Below, piece by piece: positions 17,818 to 27,787 of a stretch of 64,000 nucleotides of DNA. The first letter of the stretch is position 1. The number at the start of each line of letters is the position of its first letter. Source of the DNA: Marinococcus sp. PL1-022. Its GTDB lineage: Bacteria; Bacillota; Bacilli; Bacillales; Marinococcaceae. Both the position numbers and the translations under genes were made by a program. Below the pieces are notes generated by a model, which saw nothing but the letters and a program-made list of their open reading frames with translations, did not search any database and was not told where the DNA came from. The stretch covers positions 1,131,495 to 1,195,494 of the forward strand of contig NZ_JAWXCX010000001.1 of the NCBI RefSeq assembly GCF_033845285.1, read 5' to 3'.

Positions 17818-19086
17818 TTGGATACGCTGATAGCGGTAATTGTCATGTTCGGCTTATTGGTGGCCATACACGAGTGGGGCCATTTGTATTTTGCCAAAAA
17901 AGTCGGCATTTTGTGCCGGGAGTTTGCGATTGGCTTCGGACCGAAGATATTTTCGACGAAGCGCAATGAAACGGTTTATACCATCCGGCTGCTGCCGCTT
18001 GGCGGTTATGTGCGAATGGCCGGGGACGATCCGGACCCGGTCAATATTAAACCAGGCTATGAAATCGGCCTGACGTTTAACGATGCAGGAAAAGTAAAAG
18101 AAATCATCGTAAACAATAAATCCAAGCACCCGGAAGCAAAGGTTGTATCCGTGGAATCCATCGATATGGAGCACGAGCTGTATATTGAAGCGGTGGAGGA
18201 TGAAGAAGAATCCGGGCTGAAGCGGTACGAGATCGACCGGACGTGCGATCTGATTGTCGATGAAAAGCGCGAGCAGATTGCGCCGTGGGACCGGCAGTTT
18301 GGCTCCAAACGGCCATGGAAAAAAGCAGTGGCCATTTTTGCCGGCCCGTTCATGAACTTTGTGCTCGCGTTCGTGCTGTTTGTTATTTACGCTCTCGCGC
18401 ACGGTGTTCCGCAGGACACTCCGGCCATCGGCGGTATTGCCGGTGGTTCGCCGCTGGAAGAATCTGTGTTTGAAGAAGGCGATGTGATCACTTCCGTGGA
18501 CGGCGAGTCCGTAAACTCCTGGGATGAAATGACCGGTATTGTCCAGGAGCGCCCGGGAGAAGAAGTCCCGGTCACCGCTGAACGCGGCGGAGAAACAATA
18601 GAAGACACTGTTACCATCGACGGCATCCCGGTGCAGGAGGGATCAAATGAGGAAGTCGGCCAGATCGGCGTTTATGCCGAACTGGAACGTTCCTTCACGG
18701 AATCGCTGCAGTACGGCGGTACTCAGCTGTATGAAGTGTCCACGCTGATTTTCCAGACGCTGGGCACGATAGTGACCGGGGAATTTTCCCTCGATGATCT
18801 GGCCGGTCCGGTAGGGATTTATGACGCGACGGATCAGGTAATTGCGACCGGGCTGCTGACCCTGATTGCATGGTCTGCTATGATCAGCGTCAATCTCGGG
18901 ATCGTCAACCTCCTGCCGCTCCCGGCGCTTGATGGAGGACGGCTTTTGTTTATCATTGCCGAAGCGATCCGCGGCAAGCCGATCGAACCGCAGAAGGAAG
19001 GCATGATTCACCTTCTCGGCTTCGCGCTGCTGCTGCTGCTCATGATTGCAGTGACGTGGAACGATATTAACCGCTTATTCACGTAA
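17818..19086 (+). CDS. rseP: Intramembrane site-2 zinc metalloprotease RseP/RasP
   Basis: Cleaves membrane-bound substrates such as anti-sigma factors and leftover signal peptides (RasP in B. subtilis). It has 422 residues: first membrane helix with the zinc motif HEWGH (His18, Glu19, His22; most relatives have HELGH), a cytosolic/membrane-associated insert, a second helix (about residues 170-195), a PDZ domain (about 200-280), and the C-terminal motif LLPLPALDGGRLLF with the third zinc ligand Asp. TTG start at 17818, 7 bases after AAGAAGGTGA. Followed by a hairpin and proS. Confidence 0.95.
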   Translation: MDTLIAVIVMFGLLVAIHEWGHLYFAKKVGILCREFAIGFGPKIFSTKRNETVYTIRLLPLGGYVRMAGDDPDPVNIKPGYEIGLTFNDAGKVKEIIVNNKSKHPEAKVVSVESIDMEHELYIEAVEDEEESGLKRYEIDRTCDLIVDEKREQIAPWDRQFGSKRPWKKAVAIFAGPFMNFVLAFVLFVIYALAHGVPQDTPAIGGIAGGSPLEESVFEEGDVITSVDGESVNSWDEMTGIVQERPGEEVPVTAERGGETIEDTVTIDGIPVQEGSNEEVGQIGVYAELERSFTESLQYGGTQLYEVSTLIFQTLGTIVTGEFSLDDLAGPVGIYDATDQVIATGLLTLIAWSAMISVNLGIVNLLPLPALDGGRLLFIIAEAIRGKPIEPQKEGMIHLLGFALLLLLMIAVTWNDINRLFT

Positions 19087-19092
19087 TAAAAA

Positions 19093-19124
19093 AACGGTGA
19101 CGGAGCCAAAGCCCCGTCACCGTT
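19093..19124. terminator. Perfect 11-bp hairpin between rseP and proS
   Basis: AACGGTGACGG (19093-19103) and CCGTCACCGTT (19114-19124) are exactly complementary. On the + strand the tail (CTTATG) is poor in T; on the - strand the hairpin is followed by TTTTTATTA. The sequence is thus a better terminator for transcription entering from the proS side. Confidence 0.65.
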
Positions 19125-19188
19125 CTTATGTTAAAATAACCAAAGAGCTTACAGACGCAGATGTATAAGAGAAAGAGGTTGATATAGT

Positions 19189-20901
19189 ATGCGACAACAA
19201 TTTTTATTCAGTCCCACTCTCCGGGATGTGCCGCAGGGAGCGGATATTGCGAGCCACCAGCTGATGCTCCGGGCTGGTCTGATCCGCCAGAGTGCAGCCG
19301 GGGTCTATTCCTACCTGCCGCTCGGCCACAGGGTGCTCCGTAAAATCGAAGGCATTGTCCGCGAGGAAATGGATGCAGCAAGCGGCCAGGAAGTACTGCT
19401 ACCTGCCATGCAGCCGGCAGAGGTATGGCAGGCCTCGGGCCGCTATGACAATTACGGACCGGCGCTGATGCGCTTTAAAGACCGCCATCAGCGGGATTTT
19501 GTCCTCGGCCCGACGCACGAGGAAAATATTGCTGCCCTCGTAAAGGATGAGATGAATACATACAAACGCATGCCTGCGATTTTGTACCAGATTCAGACCA
19601 AATACCGCGATGAAGCGCGTCCGCGCTTTGGGGTGCTTCGCGCGCGCGAATTTATTATGAAGGACGCGTACTCGTTTGATACGTCCTACGAGGCGCAGAA
19701 TGAAAGCTACTGGGCGATGTATCGTGCCTATGAGCGGATTTTCACCCGTCTGGGACTGGACTACCGGGCGGTGCAGGCAGATGCCGGAGCGATGGGCGGC
19801 CAGGGTGAAACCCATGAATTCACCGTGCTTTCCGACGTCGGGGAGGATACTATTGTGTATTCCGACGAAAGCGATTTTGCGGCCAATATCGAAATAGCCG
19901 CTATACCGGATAACGTCTCAAAACCGGAGCCGGTCGCAGAAGAAATGACCCTGGTCGATACGCCGGAGGAGCGCACGATTGAAGAAGTGGCTGCAAAGCT
20001 CGGGATCAAGCGTGAAGATTGTCTGAAAACCGTCGCATTTGACGCAGACGGCCGTCTCGTGGCTGTGCTTATGCGCGGCGATCATGATGTCAACGAAGTG
20101 AAGGTAGCAAACGCAGTGGGCGCTGAAGTGCTTGAACCCGCGTCCGCCGAGCGGATTGAAGAGGTGTTTGGAGCAGAGCCCGGCTTTATCGGTCCTTTCG
20201 GTCTGACTGAAGACGTGGAGGTGCTTGCCGATTACGCGGTCCGCGGCATGGCGGGCGCCGTATGCGGAGCCAACGAAAACGGCCGGCACTACCAGCACGC
20301 AGTGCCGGAAAGGGACTTCCCGGTGGGTCAGTACGCAGATCTGCGTTTCATCCAGGAAGGCGAACCATCCCCGGACGGCAAGGGCACGGTCCGTTTCGCC
20401 AAGGGTATTGAGGTCGGGCACGTGTTTAAGCTTGGCACGAAATACAGCGAAGCGCTCGGGGCAACGTTTTTGGATGAAAACGGTAAAGCCCGCCCAATCA
20501 TTATGGGCAGCTACGGCGTCGGTGTGAGCCGGACGATTGCGGCCGTTATAGAGCAGAACCATGATGAGAGCGGTATCTGCTGGCCGAAGGCAGCCACCCC
20601 GTTTGATCTGCATCTGCTGGTGCTCAATCCGAAGCAGGACGAGCAGCAGCAGCTTGGCAATGAGCTGTACGAGACCCTGCAGAAGAGCGGATGGTCCTTG
20701 CTGCTCGATGACCGGAAAGAGCGGCCGGGAGTGAAGTTTAAGGACGCGGACCTCTACGGTCTGCCTGTGCGTATCGCCTGCGGGAAAAAAGCAGGAGAGC
20801 AGATTGTGGAAGTGAAATCCCGCACAGCCGAGGAAAACGTGGAGGTCGCTGTCAGTGAGCTTCCGCAGTATTTAGAGAAGCTGTGGGCTGAAATCCATTA
20901 A
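19189..20901 (+). CDS. proS: Prolyl-tRNA synthetase
   Basis: Charges tRNA-Pro; class II synthetase of the bacterial (ProS type 1) group, 570 residues. Motif 2 is in the RDEARPRFGVLRAREFIMKDAYSF region (split here for length), the editing (INS) domain lies at about residues 230-400, and motif 3 is in MGSYGVGVSRTIAAVIEQ followed by the anticodon-binding domain. The upstream region shows no T-box (no AGGGTGG-type core) despite being a synthetase gene. The region between it and rseP contains a hairpin but no convincing promoter. Confidence 0.98.
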   Translation: MRQQFLFSPTLRDVPQGADIASHQLMLRAGLIRQSAAGVYSYLPLGHRVLRKIEGIVREEMDAASGQEVLLPAMQPAEVWQASGRYDNYGPALMRFKDRHQRDFVLGPTHEENIAALVKDEMNTYKRMPAILYQIQTKYRDEARPRFGVLRAREFIMKDAYSFDTSYEAQNESYWAMYRAYERIFTRLGLDYRAVQADAGAMGGQGETHEFTVLSDVGEDTIVYSDESDFAANIEIAAIPDNVSKPEPVAEEMTLVDTPEERTIEEVAAKLGIKREDCLKTVAFDADGRLVAVLMRGDHDVNEVKVANAVGAEVLEPASAERIEEVFGAEPGFIGPFGLTEDVEVLADYAVRGMAGAVCGANENGRHYQHAVPERDFPVGQYADLRFIQEGEPSPDGKGTVRFAKGIEVGHVFKLGTKYSEALGATFLDENGKARPIIMGSYGVGVSRTIAAVIEQNHDESGICWPKAATPFDLHLLVLNPKQDEQQQLGNELYETLQKSGWSLLLDDRKERPGVKFKDADLYGLPVRIACGKKAGEQIVEVKSRTAEENVEVAVSELPQYLEKLWAEIH

Positions 20902-21008
20902 CCCTTTCTGGTGTCTCCAGGAGGGGTTTCCCTCTTCCCGGTCCCTGCCGAAAGTGAATTTTTTTGATAAAATGAATGATAAAAGAACGAAGAAGTGAGG
21001 CGAGAAAC

Positions 21009-24000
21009 GTGCAGACCGACCGTCACATCCAGCAGGAACGTTTTGAGTTGCTACTTGAGCAGATTGGCATGCCGGAGGAAGAAACCAACCGTTATTTTAC
21101 CGAAGGCCGCCTCGAAAAGCTTGTTATTCATAAAGAACAAAAGCAGTGGCATTTCCACCTGACGCTTGCAGCGCCGCTGCCATTTACGGTATACGCGATG
21201 CTGAAGGAAAAACTGCAGTCCGCATTTGAAAGCATTGCTGACATTGATTTTACGCTTCATTACGAAGAAGGCACGACCGTGCCGGTGGACGCGGTCCCGG
21301 ACTACTGGCCGCTGATTATGCAGAAGCTTGAAAGCTATGATTCCCACCTGCGCATGAGGCTGAACGGGGGAGCGCCGTTTTTGCGGGAGGGCGAGCTGAT
21401 TTTCCCGTGTAAAAGCGATATTGAAATGAATTCGCTTGGGCCGAAGCTGCAGCAGACAATGGACGATGTTCTGCCGCTGTTCGGGCTGCCGGCCGCCACA
21501 TTTACGATGGAAGCCAAAACGAGCGATGAAGAAAAGGAACAGTTTGAAGAAAAGAAAAAGCAGGAAGAGCACTCGAAAGTGATTGAAGCGATGATGGAGC
21601 GCAAGAAAAAGGAATCCGAAGCCGATTCCAAACGCGCCTCCCAGTCGATTCAGATCGGCTATCCGATCAAGGACGAAGCTGTACCGCTGAAGGATATCCG
21701 CGAGGAAGAGCGCCGCATTACGGTGGAGGGCTACATTTTCGAAGCGGAAACGAAGGAGCTCCGCAGCGGCCGGACGCTGTTAACGTTTAAAATTACCGAC
21801 TACACCGATTCGATTATGATCAAAATGTTCTCCAAGGATAAAGAACAGGTGCCGCTGCTTGAAGCCGTGAAGAAAGGCATCTGGGTAAAGGCCCGTGGCG
21901 GTGTCCAGGATGATACGTTCGTCCGGGATCTGGTCATGATCGCAAATGACGTCATCCAGGTGCAGGGAGCGTCCAAAACCGATGATGCCGAAGAGAAGCG
22001 CGTCGAGCTGCATGCGCACACGAATATGAGTCAGATGGACGCGACCGTATCTGCTGGGGAATACGTGGCCCGGGCAGCCGAATGGGGCCACCCGGCGGTT
22101 ACCATCACGGACCACGGCGTTGTCCAGTCGTTTCCGGAGGCTTACAATGCCGGCAAAAAGCACGACATTAAAGTGCTGTACGGCATGGAGGCGAACCTCG
22201 TCGATGACGGCGTCCCGATCGCCTACAACGAAGCGGACGTGGATCTTGAAACAGGAACCTACGTCGTTTTTGACGTGGAGACAACCGGTCTGTCGGTCGT
22301 GTACGACTCCATCATCGAGCTCGCAGCGGTAAAGGTAAAAGACGGCGAAATTATTGACCGGTTTGAACGCTTTTCAAACCCGCATGAAAAACTGACCGAC
22401 ACCATTATTAACCTGACAGGCATCACGGATGACATGCTCGTCGATGCGCCGGAAATTGAGCCGGTGCTCGAAGACTTTTACGCCTTTTCCAAGGACTCGG
22501 TGCTTGTCGCCCACAACGCAAGCTTTGACATGGGCTTTCTCCGGGAGGGCTACAAAAAAATCGGTAAAACGGCAGATATGCCGGTAATTGATACACTCGA
22601 ATTCGGCCGCTTTTTGTATCCCAATTTAAAAAACCACCGGCTGAATACGCTCTGTAAAACGTTTGATATTGAACTCGTGAGCCATCACCGGGCGATTTAC
22701 GATGCCGAAGCGACCGGGTATCTGCTGTGGAAAATGATGAAGGATGCGCTCGCCCAGGACATCACCAACCATAAACAGCTCAATGACAACATGGGCCAGT
22801 CCGGCTTTCACCGCCTGCGCCCGTCGCACTGCACGCTGATCGCCCAGACGCAGGAAGGACTGAAAAACCTGTACCACCTCGTCACGCTTTCTCATCTGGA
22901 ATATTTTTTCCGGACACCGAGAATTCCACGTTCGAAGCTGCAGAAATACCGAGAAGGTATACTCGTCGGCTCAGCGTGTGACAAAGGCGAAGTGTTTGAA
23001 ACGATGATGCAGAAATCAGAGGACGAAGCGAAAAAAGCCGCTGAATTTTACGACTACCTCGAGGTGCAGCCGCCGGAAAACTATGCGCACCTGGTGGAAA
23101 AAGAGCTTCTGAAAAGCTACGACGACGTCAAGGACGTGATTCAGAAAATCATCCGTACCGGGGACGAACTGAACCTGCCGGTCGTTGCTACCGGTAACGC
23201 CCACTATATGGATGAGCACGACTACAGCTACCGGCAGATCCTGATTGCGTCGCAGGGCGGGGCGAACCCGCTGAACAACCAGACGCTTCCGCAGGTGCAC
23301 TTTCGCACCACCGGGGAAATGCTTTCCTGCTTTGATTTTCTGGACGACCGCACTGCAGAAAAGATTGTGGTGGAAAACACCCAGGCGATCGCAGATCAGG
23401 TGGAAACGATTCATCCGGTGCCGAGCGACCTGTATACACCAAACATCGAAGGCTCGGATAAAGAAATACGGGAAATGTGCTACCGCCGGGCGGAGAGCAT
23501 TTACGGCTCGCCTATACCGGAACTAGTAAAAACCAGGCTTGATAAAGAGCTCGACAGTATCATCGGCAACGGCTTTGACGTCATCTATCTGATTTCGCAG
23601 AAGCTCGTAAAAAAATCCCTCGAAGACGGCTATCTTGTCGGCTCCCGGGGCTCGGTCGGCTCTTCGTTTGTTGCCACGATGACAGAAATTACTGAAGTGA
23701 ACCCGCTGCCGCCGCATTACGTTTGCCCGGAATGCAAGCAGTCGACGTTTTTTGACGACGGCTCGGTCGGCTCCGGCTTCGACCTCGCGGACAAGCTGTG
23801 CGACAGCTGCGGCGTGGACATGATTAAAGACGGCCACGATATCCCGTTTGAAACGTTTCTCGGGTTTAAAGGCGATAAAGTACCCGATATTGACCTGAAC
23901 TTCTCCGGCGACTACCAGCCGCGGGCCCATAATTATACGAAAGAACTGTTCGGCGAGGAAAAAGTGTACCGCGCAGGAACGATCGGTACCGTGGCGGACA

Positions 24001-25304
24001 AAACAGCGTATGGATTTGTGAAGGGCTATCAGAGCGACCACGAGCTGCATCTGCGCGGAGCGGAGATTGACCGGCTCGTGAGCGGATGCACAGGCGTCAA
24101 GCGGACAACCGGTCAGCACCCGGGCGGAATTATCGTTGTTCCGGATGAGTATGACATTCACGACTTCTCTCCGATTCAGTTTCCGGCAGACGACAAAACG
24201 TCGGAATGGAAAACGACGCACTTTGACTTTCACTCCATCCACGACAACCTGCTGAAGCTTGATATTCTCGGCCACGATGATCCGACCGTCATACGCATGC
24301 TGCAGGATTTAAGCGGTATTGATCCGCAGACGATTCCGACCGATGACGCAGAAGTCATGAAAATCTTTGGCGGACCGGAAGTGCTTGGTGTGACGCCGGA
24401 GCAGATTAACTGCAAAACGGGCACGTACGGCATTCCGGAATTTGGCACCCGGTTTGTGCGCCAGATGCTTGAAGATACGAAGCCGTCGACGTTTTCCGAG
24501 CTCGTTCAGATTTCCGGGCTCTCCCACGGCGCGGACGTCTGGGTCGGAAACGCCCAGGAGCTGATCCAGAACGGGACCTGTGAACTGAAGGACGTGATCG
24601 GCTGCCGGGACGACATTATGGTGTATCTGATCTACAAAGGCATTGAGCATTCGCTCGCCTTTAAAATCATGGAGTTCGTCCGTAAGGGACGCGGGCTCGA
24701 CCCGGAATGGATTGAGGAAATGAAAAACCACGGCGTGCCGGAGTGGTACATTCAGTCGTGCCTGAAAATTAAATACATGTTCCCGAAAGCGCACGCCACC
24801 GCCTACGTGCTGATGGCAGTCCGGATTGCCTACTTTAAAGTGCACCATCCGATCCTGTTTTATGCAGCGTACTTTACGGTCCGGGCGGATGACTTTGACC
24901 TGCCGACCATGATTAACGGCAGCACCTCGATCCGCGCGAAGCTGGATGAAATTCAGGCGAAGGGCTTTGACGCCTCTCCGAAGGAAAAAAGCCTTGTGAC
25001 CGTGCTTGAGCTTGCGCTTGAAATGACCGAGCGCGGCTACCGTTTCCAGAAGGTGGACCTGTACCGTTCGGAGGCGAGCGAATTTGTCGTCGACGGCGAC
25101 CAGCTGATTCCGCCGTTCAACGCTTTGGAAGGCGTAGGAACGAACGCAGCGGTTAACATTGTAAAGGCTCGCGCCGACGGGGAGTTTTTATCCAAGGAAG
25201 ACCTGCAGCAGCGGAGCAAGGCAACCAAAACAGTGATCGAGCACCTCGACCTGCACGGATGCCTTGATGGGCTGCCGGATACCAACCAGCTTTCTCTGTT
25301 CTAA
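21009..25304 (+). CDS. polC: Replicative DNA polymerase III PolC
   Basis: Main leading-strand replicase of low-GC Gram-positives, with proofreading in the same chain. GTG start at 21009 (GAGG 8 bases upstream) gives 1431 residues; an ATG at 20976 lacks a ribosome-binding site. Domains: N-terminal OB/NTD region, PHP domain beginning at about residue 333 ([13 protein letters not shown]) interrupted by the DnaQ-like exonuclease ([11 protein letters not shown] at about 418, to about 580), a four-cysteine zinc module (CPECK ... CDSCG, about 905-935), the polymerase Asp motif PDIDLNFSG (about 957), and a C-terminal beta-clamp motif QLSLF as the last five residues. Confidence 0.98.
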   Translation: MQTDRHIQQERFELLLEQIGMPEEETNRYFTEGRLEKLVIHKEQKQWHFHLTLAAPLPFTVYAMLKEKLQSAFESIADIDFTLHYEEGTTVPVDAVPDYWPLIMQKLESYDSHLRMRLNGGAPFLREGELIFPCKSDIEMNSLGPKLQQTMDDVLPLFGLPAATFTMEAKTSDEEKEQFEEKKKQEEHSKVIEAMMERKKKESEADSKRASQSIQIGYPIKDEAVPLKDIREEERRITVEGYIFEAETKELRSGRTLLTFKITDYTDSIMIKMFSKDKEQVPLLEAVKKGIWVKARGGVQDDTFVRDLVMIANDVIQVQGASKTDDAEEKRVELHAHTNMSQMDATVSAGEYVARAAEWGHPAVTITDHGVVQSFPEAYNAGKKHDIKVLYGMEANLVDDGVPIAYNEADVDLETGTYVVFDVETTGLSVVYDSIIELAAVKVKDGEIIDRFERFSNPHEKLTDTIINLTGITDDMLVDAPEIEPVLEDFYAFSKDSVLVAHNASFDMGFLREGYKKIGKTADMPVIDTLEFGRFLYPNLKNHRLNTLCKTFDIELVSHHRAIYDAEATGYLLWKMMKDALAQDITNHKQLNDNMGQSGFHRLRPSHCTLIAQTQEGLKNLYHLVTLSHLEYFFRTPRIPRSKLQKYREGILVGSACDKGEVFETMMQKSEDEAKKAAEFYDYLEVQPPENYAHLVEKELLKSYDDVKDVIQKIIRTGDELNLPVVATGNAHYMDEHDYSYRQILIASQGGANPLNNQTLPQVHFRTTGEMLSCFDFLDDRTAEKIVVENTQAIADQVETIHPVPSDLYTPNIEGSDKEIREMCYRRAESIYGSPIPELVKTRLDKELDSIIGNGFDVIYLISQKLVKKSLEDGYLVGSRGSVGSSFVATMTEITEVNPLPPHYVCPECKQSTFFDDGSVGSGFDLADKLCDSCGVDMIKDGHDIPFETFLGFKGDKVPDIDLNFSGDYQPRAHNYTKELFGEEKVYRAGTIGTVADKTAYGFVKGYQSDHELHLRGAEIDRLVSGCTGVKRTTGQHPGGIIVVPDEYDIHDFSPIQFPADDKTSEWKTTHFDFHSIHDNLLKLDILGHDDPTVIRMLQDLSGIDPQTIPTDDAEVMKIFGGPEVLGVTPEQINCKTGTYGIPEFGTRFVRQMLEDTKPSTFSELVQISGLSHGADVWVGNAQELIQNGTCELKDVIGCRDDIMVYLIYKGIEHSLAFKIMEFVRKGRGLDPEWIEEMKNHGVPEWYIQSCLKIKYMFPKAHATAYVLMAVRIAYFKVHHPILFYAAYFTVRADDFDLPTMINGSTSIRAKLDEIQAKGFDASPKEKSLVTVLELALEMTERGYRFQKVDLYRSEASEFVVDGDQLIPPFNALEGVGTNAAVNIVKARADGEFLSKEDLQQRSKATKTVIEHLDLHGCLDGLPDTNQLSLF

Positions 25305-25317
25305 ACACTAGCCAGAC

Positions 25318-25346
25318 TTGCGAAAATGCACAAATCGTGCTATGAT
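25318..25346 (+). promoter_or_regulatory. Sigma-A promoter of the rimP-nusA-infB operon
   Basis: TTGCGA (25318-25323), 17-base spacer, TATGAT (25341-25346). It lies just after the polC stop and gives a leader of about 140 bases before rimP. Confidence 0.72.
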
Positions 25347-25377
25347 AATGGGCAGTGAGAGGTATATCGAGACGGCG

Positions 25378-25403
25378 AAAGAGTGGGTGGATACCCACTC
25401 TTT
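25378..25403 (+). promoter_or_regulatory. Perfect 11-bp hairpin in the rimP-nusA leader
   Basis: AAAGAGTGGGT (25378-25388) and ACCCACTCTTT (25393-25403) pair exactly over a GGAT loop. The sequence after it (CATTTAT) is not a good T tract, so strong termination is unlikely. It lies about 25 bases after the predicted transcription start and could be an attenuator or a processing/stability element; NusA acting on it is a guess based on location. Confidence 0.6.
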
Positions 25404-25493
25404 CATTTATGGTTGAAGCTTTCTGCATAAAATAAACTATATACTATCATTGGAAGAAATGAAGATGATGACAAAGCAGCAGGGAGGTACGTA

Positions 25494-25964
25494 ATGAAAG
25501 AAAGTATTAAAGACATCGCAGCACGTCTGGCGCGGCCGATTGCTGAAGAACTGGACCTGGAACTTGTGGATACGGAATATAAAAAAGAAGGAAAAAACTG
25601 GTACCTTCGGGTATTTGTGGACAGCCCCTCCGGTGTGCATCTTGAAGACTGTGGACGGGTGAGCGAACGGCTGAGCGAACAGCTCGACGAGATGGACCCT
25701 GTCCAGGAGGCTTATTATCTGGAGGTTTCTTCGCCGGGCGCGGAACGGCCGCTGAATAACGAAGCGGATATCCGCCGTTCAGTCGGAAAAAACGTGTACG
25801 TGACCACGTATGAACCCGTTGAAGGAGAAAAAGCGTTCGAAGGAAAGCTGAGTGACTTCAAAGACGGTGAGCTTTTGATTACCACCAAACAGAAGCAGAG
25901 GGAACGCACGGTGCATATACCGTACAGCAAAGTAGCTAAAGCAAGGCTCGCCATCATTTTTTAA
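25494..25964 (+). CDS. rimP: Ribosome maturation factor RimP
   Basis: Needed for 30S maturation, chiefly assembly around S12. It has 156 residues with the N-terminal alpha/beta domain (LVDTEYKKEGKNWYLRVFVD) and the C-terminal SH3-like domain; the conserved YYLEVSSPGAERPL joins them. GGGAGGT precedes the ATG at good spacing. First gene of the rimP-nusA-ylxR-ylxQ-infB cluster conserved in Bacillota (ylxS in B. subtilis). Confidence 0.96.
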   Translation: MKESIKDIAARLARPIAEELDLELVDTEYKKEGKNWYLRVFVDSPSGVHLEDCGRVSERLSEQLDEMDPVQEAYYLEVSSPGAERPLNNEADIRRSVGKNVYVTTYEPVEGEKAFEGKLSDFKDGELLITTKQKQRERTVHIPYSKVAKARLAIIF

Positions 25965-26004
25965 CGGTGCGGCGGGCATCGAGAAAAAGGAGGATCTGAA
26001 TTCC

Positions 26005-27120
26005 ATGAATGCAGACTTTATGGAAGCATTGGACGTACTGGAAAATGACAAGGGAATCGATAAGGAAATAGTGCTCGAAGCCATCGAAGCCGCGTTGATT
26101 TCCGCCTACAAGCGAAACTTCAACCAGGCGCAGAATGTCCGGGTGGACGTCAACCGTGATACCGGATCGATTCACGTATTTGCCCGCAAAGAAGTGGTCG
26201 AAGAGGTATTCGATCCGCGGCTTGAAATCTCTCAGGAGGAAGCGCAGGCGATCAGCCCGTCGTACGAGCTGGACGACGTCGTGGAAATGGAAGTGACCCC
26301 GAAAAACTTCGGGCGCATCGCTGCCCAGACGGCGAAGCAGGTTGTGACCCAGCGCGTGCGCGAAGCCGAGCGCGGCATCATCTATTCCGATTTTATCGAC
26401 CGCGAAGAGGATATTATGACCGGCATCGTGCAGCGTCAGGACCACCGCTTTATCTACGTGGACCTCGGGAAAGTAGAAGCGCTGCTGCCGCAGAGCGAGC
26501 AGATGCAAAATGAAACGTACAACCATAATGACCGCCTGAAAGCGTACATCACCAAAGTGGAAAAAACGACCAAGGGACCGCAGATTGTTATTTCCCGTAC
26601 GCACCCGGGTCTTTTGAAGCGGCTGTTTGAGCTTGAGGTGCCGGAGATTTATGACGGCACGGTGGAAATTATTTCAGTGGCACGGGAAGCGGGCGACCGC
26701 TCGAAAATCTCAGTGTTTGCGGACGATCCGGAAGTGGACCCGGTCGGCTCCTGCGTCGGTCCGAACGGCCAGCGCGTGCAGACGATCGTGAAAGAGCTGA
26801 AGGGCGAAAAAATCGACATCGTGCAGTGGTCGGATAATCCGGTGGAGTACGTCGCCAACTCATTGAGCCCGGCAAAAGCCCTCGATGTTCAGGTGAACGA
26901 AGAGGAAAAAAGCACGCTTGTCGTGGTACCGGACTACCAGCTTTCCCTTGCTATCGGCAAGCGCGGACAGAACGCCCGCCTGGCCGCCAAGCTCACCGGC
27001 TGGAAGATCGACATTAAAAGTGAAACTGAAGCTGAAGAGCTCGGAATCTTTTCGCCGGAGGATGCAGAAGAAATTCCGGTGACAAGCACAAGCATTGATT
27101 TAGATACAGAAGATTTGTAA
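26005..27120 (+). CDS. nusA: Transcription termination/antitermination factor NusA
   Basis: Binds RNA polymerase and nascent RNA, promoting pausing and intrinsic termination. It has 371 residues, the same as B. subtilis: an N-terminal polymerase-binding domain (to about 130), an S1 domain (about 135-200, [16 protein letters not shown]), and two KH domains ([20 protein letters not shown] and [20 protein letters not shown]). It lacks the acidic C-terminal repeats of Gram-negative NusA, as is normal for Bacillus. AAGGAGG lies 11 bases before the start. Confidence 0.98.
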   Translation: MNADFMEALDVLENDKGIDKEIVLEAIEAALISAYKRNFNQAQNVRVDVNRDTGSIHVFARKEVVEEVFDPRLEISQEEAQAISPSYELDDVVEMEVTPKNFGRIAAQTAKQVVTQRVREAERGIIYSDFIDREEDIMTGIVQRQDHRFIYVDLGKVEALLPQSEQMQNETYNHNDRLKAYITKVEKTTKGPQIVISRTHPGLLKRLFELEVPEIYDGTVEIISVAREAGDRSKISVFADDPEVDPVGSCVGPNGQRVQTIVKELKGEKIDIVQWSDNPVEYVANSLSPAKALDVQVNEEEKSTLVVVPDYQLSLAIGKRGQNARLAAKLTGWKIDIKSETEAEELGIFSPEDAEEIPVTSTSIDLDTEDL

Positions 27121-27138
27121 AAATGAGGGTGAACGGCT

Positions 27139-27414
27139 ATGGTTAAAAAAATTCCCATGAGAAAATGCATTATTACTGGAGAAGAAAAGCCCAAGAAAGA
27201 ATTGGTGCGAGTCGTTCGGGACCCGGATAACACCGTGTTTGTCGACCGCTCCGGTAAGAAGAACGGCCGGGGTGCGTATTTAACAGACAGTGATGATGTG
27301 TTTTTACAGGCGAAAGCCAAGGATTCGCTGAGCCGCCATTTAAAAGTAAAAGTAGCGGCCGAAGACTATGACCGTCTCCTCGAAGAGCGCAGAGGCGCGA
27401 GTCATGAACGATAA
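27139..27414 (+). CDS. ylxR: YlxR family RNA-binding regulator
   Basis: A 91-residue basic protein of the YlxR family, with the signatures [20 protein letters not shown] and KKNGRGAYL. Work in B. subtilis and other species describes YlxR as a nucleoid-associated or RNase P-binding regulator; which applies here is not shown by the sequence. It is always next to nusA. Its 3' end overlaps ylxQ by 11 bases. Confidence 0.92.
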   Translation: MVKKIPMRKCIITGEEKPKKELVRVVRDPDNTVFVDRSGKKNGRGAYLTDSDDVFLQAKAKDSLSRHLKVKVAAEDYDRLLEERRGASHER

Positions 27415-27715
27415 AGCATTATCCTTTCTCGGCCTTGCCGCGCGGGCAGGAGAGCTGAAAAGCGGCGATGATACCGTTCTTAAAACCGTGCAGACCAAAA
27501 AAGCACAGCTGGTCATCGTTGCTGGGGATGCCTCTGCCAATACGATTAAAAAGTTCAAGGATAAAACAAGTTTTTATTCATGTCCTTTTCGGGTTGCCGG
27601 CACGAAAGCAGGTCTCGGTGAGGCGATCGGAAAAGAATCAAGAACCATTTTATCCGTCACAGAACGCGGCTTTGCCAAAAAGCTGACAAAATTGATAGAT
27701 GAAGAAATAAATTAA
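27404..27715 (+). CDS. ylxQ: YlxQ, L7Ae/L30e-type RNA-binding protein
   Basis: A 103-residue member of the L7Ae family that binds kink-turn RNA. Family features are FLGLAARAGELKSGDDTVLKT near the N-terminus and VIVAGDASANTIKKFKD, where L7Ae-type proteins have the k-turn-contacting loop. ATG 27404 is chosen because it starts at the family N-terminus and overlaps ylxR (coupling); a longer reading from 27368 would add 12 residues. Followed by an unusual 72-base gap before infB. Confidence 0.93.
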   Translation: MNDKALSFLGLAARAGELKSGDDTVLKTVQTKKAQLVIVAGDASANTIKKFKDKTSFYSCPFRVAGTKAGLGEAIGKESRTILSVTERGFAKKLTKLIDEEIN

Positions 27716-27787
27716 GAAGGACGTGTAGATGGACGAAAAACGAACAATATTCAGGAACGATATCTTTGGAAGGAATGTGATGTCACT

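Noticed and set aside
19159-19176. AGATGTATAAGAGAAAG resembles the Tn5 mosaic end used in sequencing libraries
   Set aside because: It lacks two internal bases and has a mismatch, the flanking order (rseP-proS) is normal, and it provides the purine-rich region before the proS start; chance or a natural ribosome-binding region is more likely.
19125-19188. T-box or other aminoacyl-tRNA sensor before proS
   Set aside because: No AGGGTGG-type antiterminator core or specifier loop; the gap is only 102 bases.
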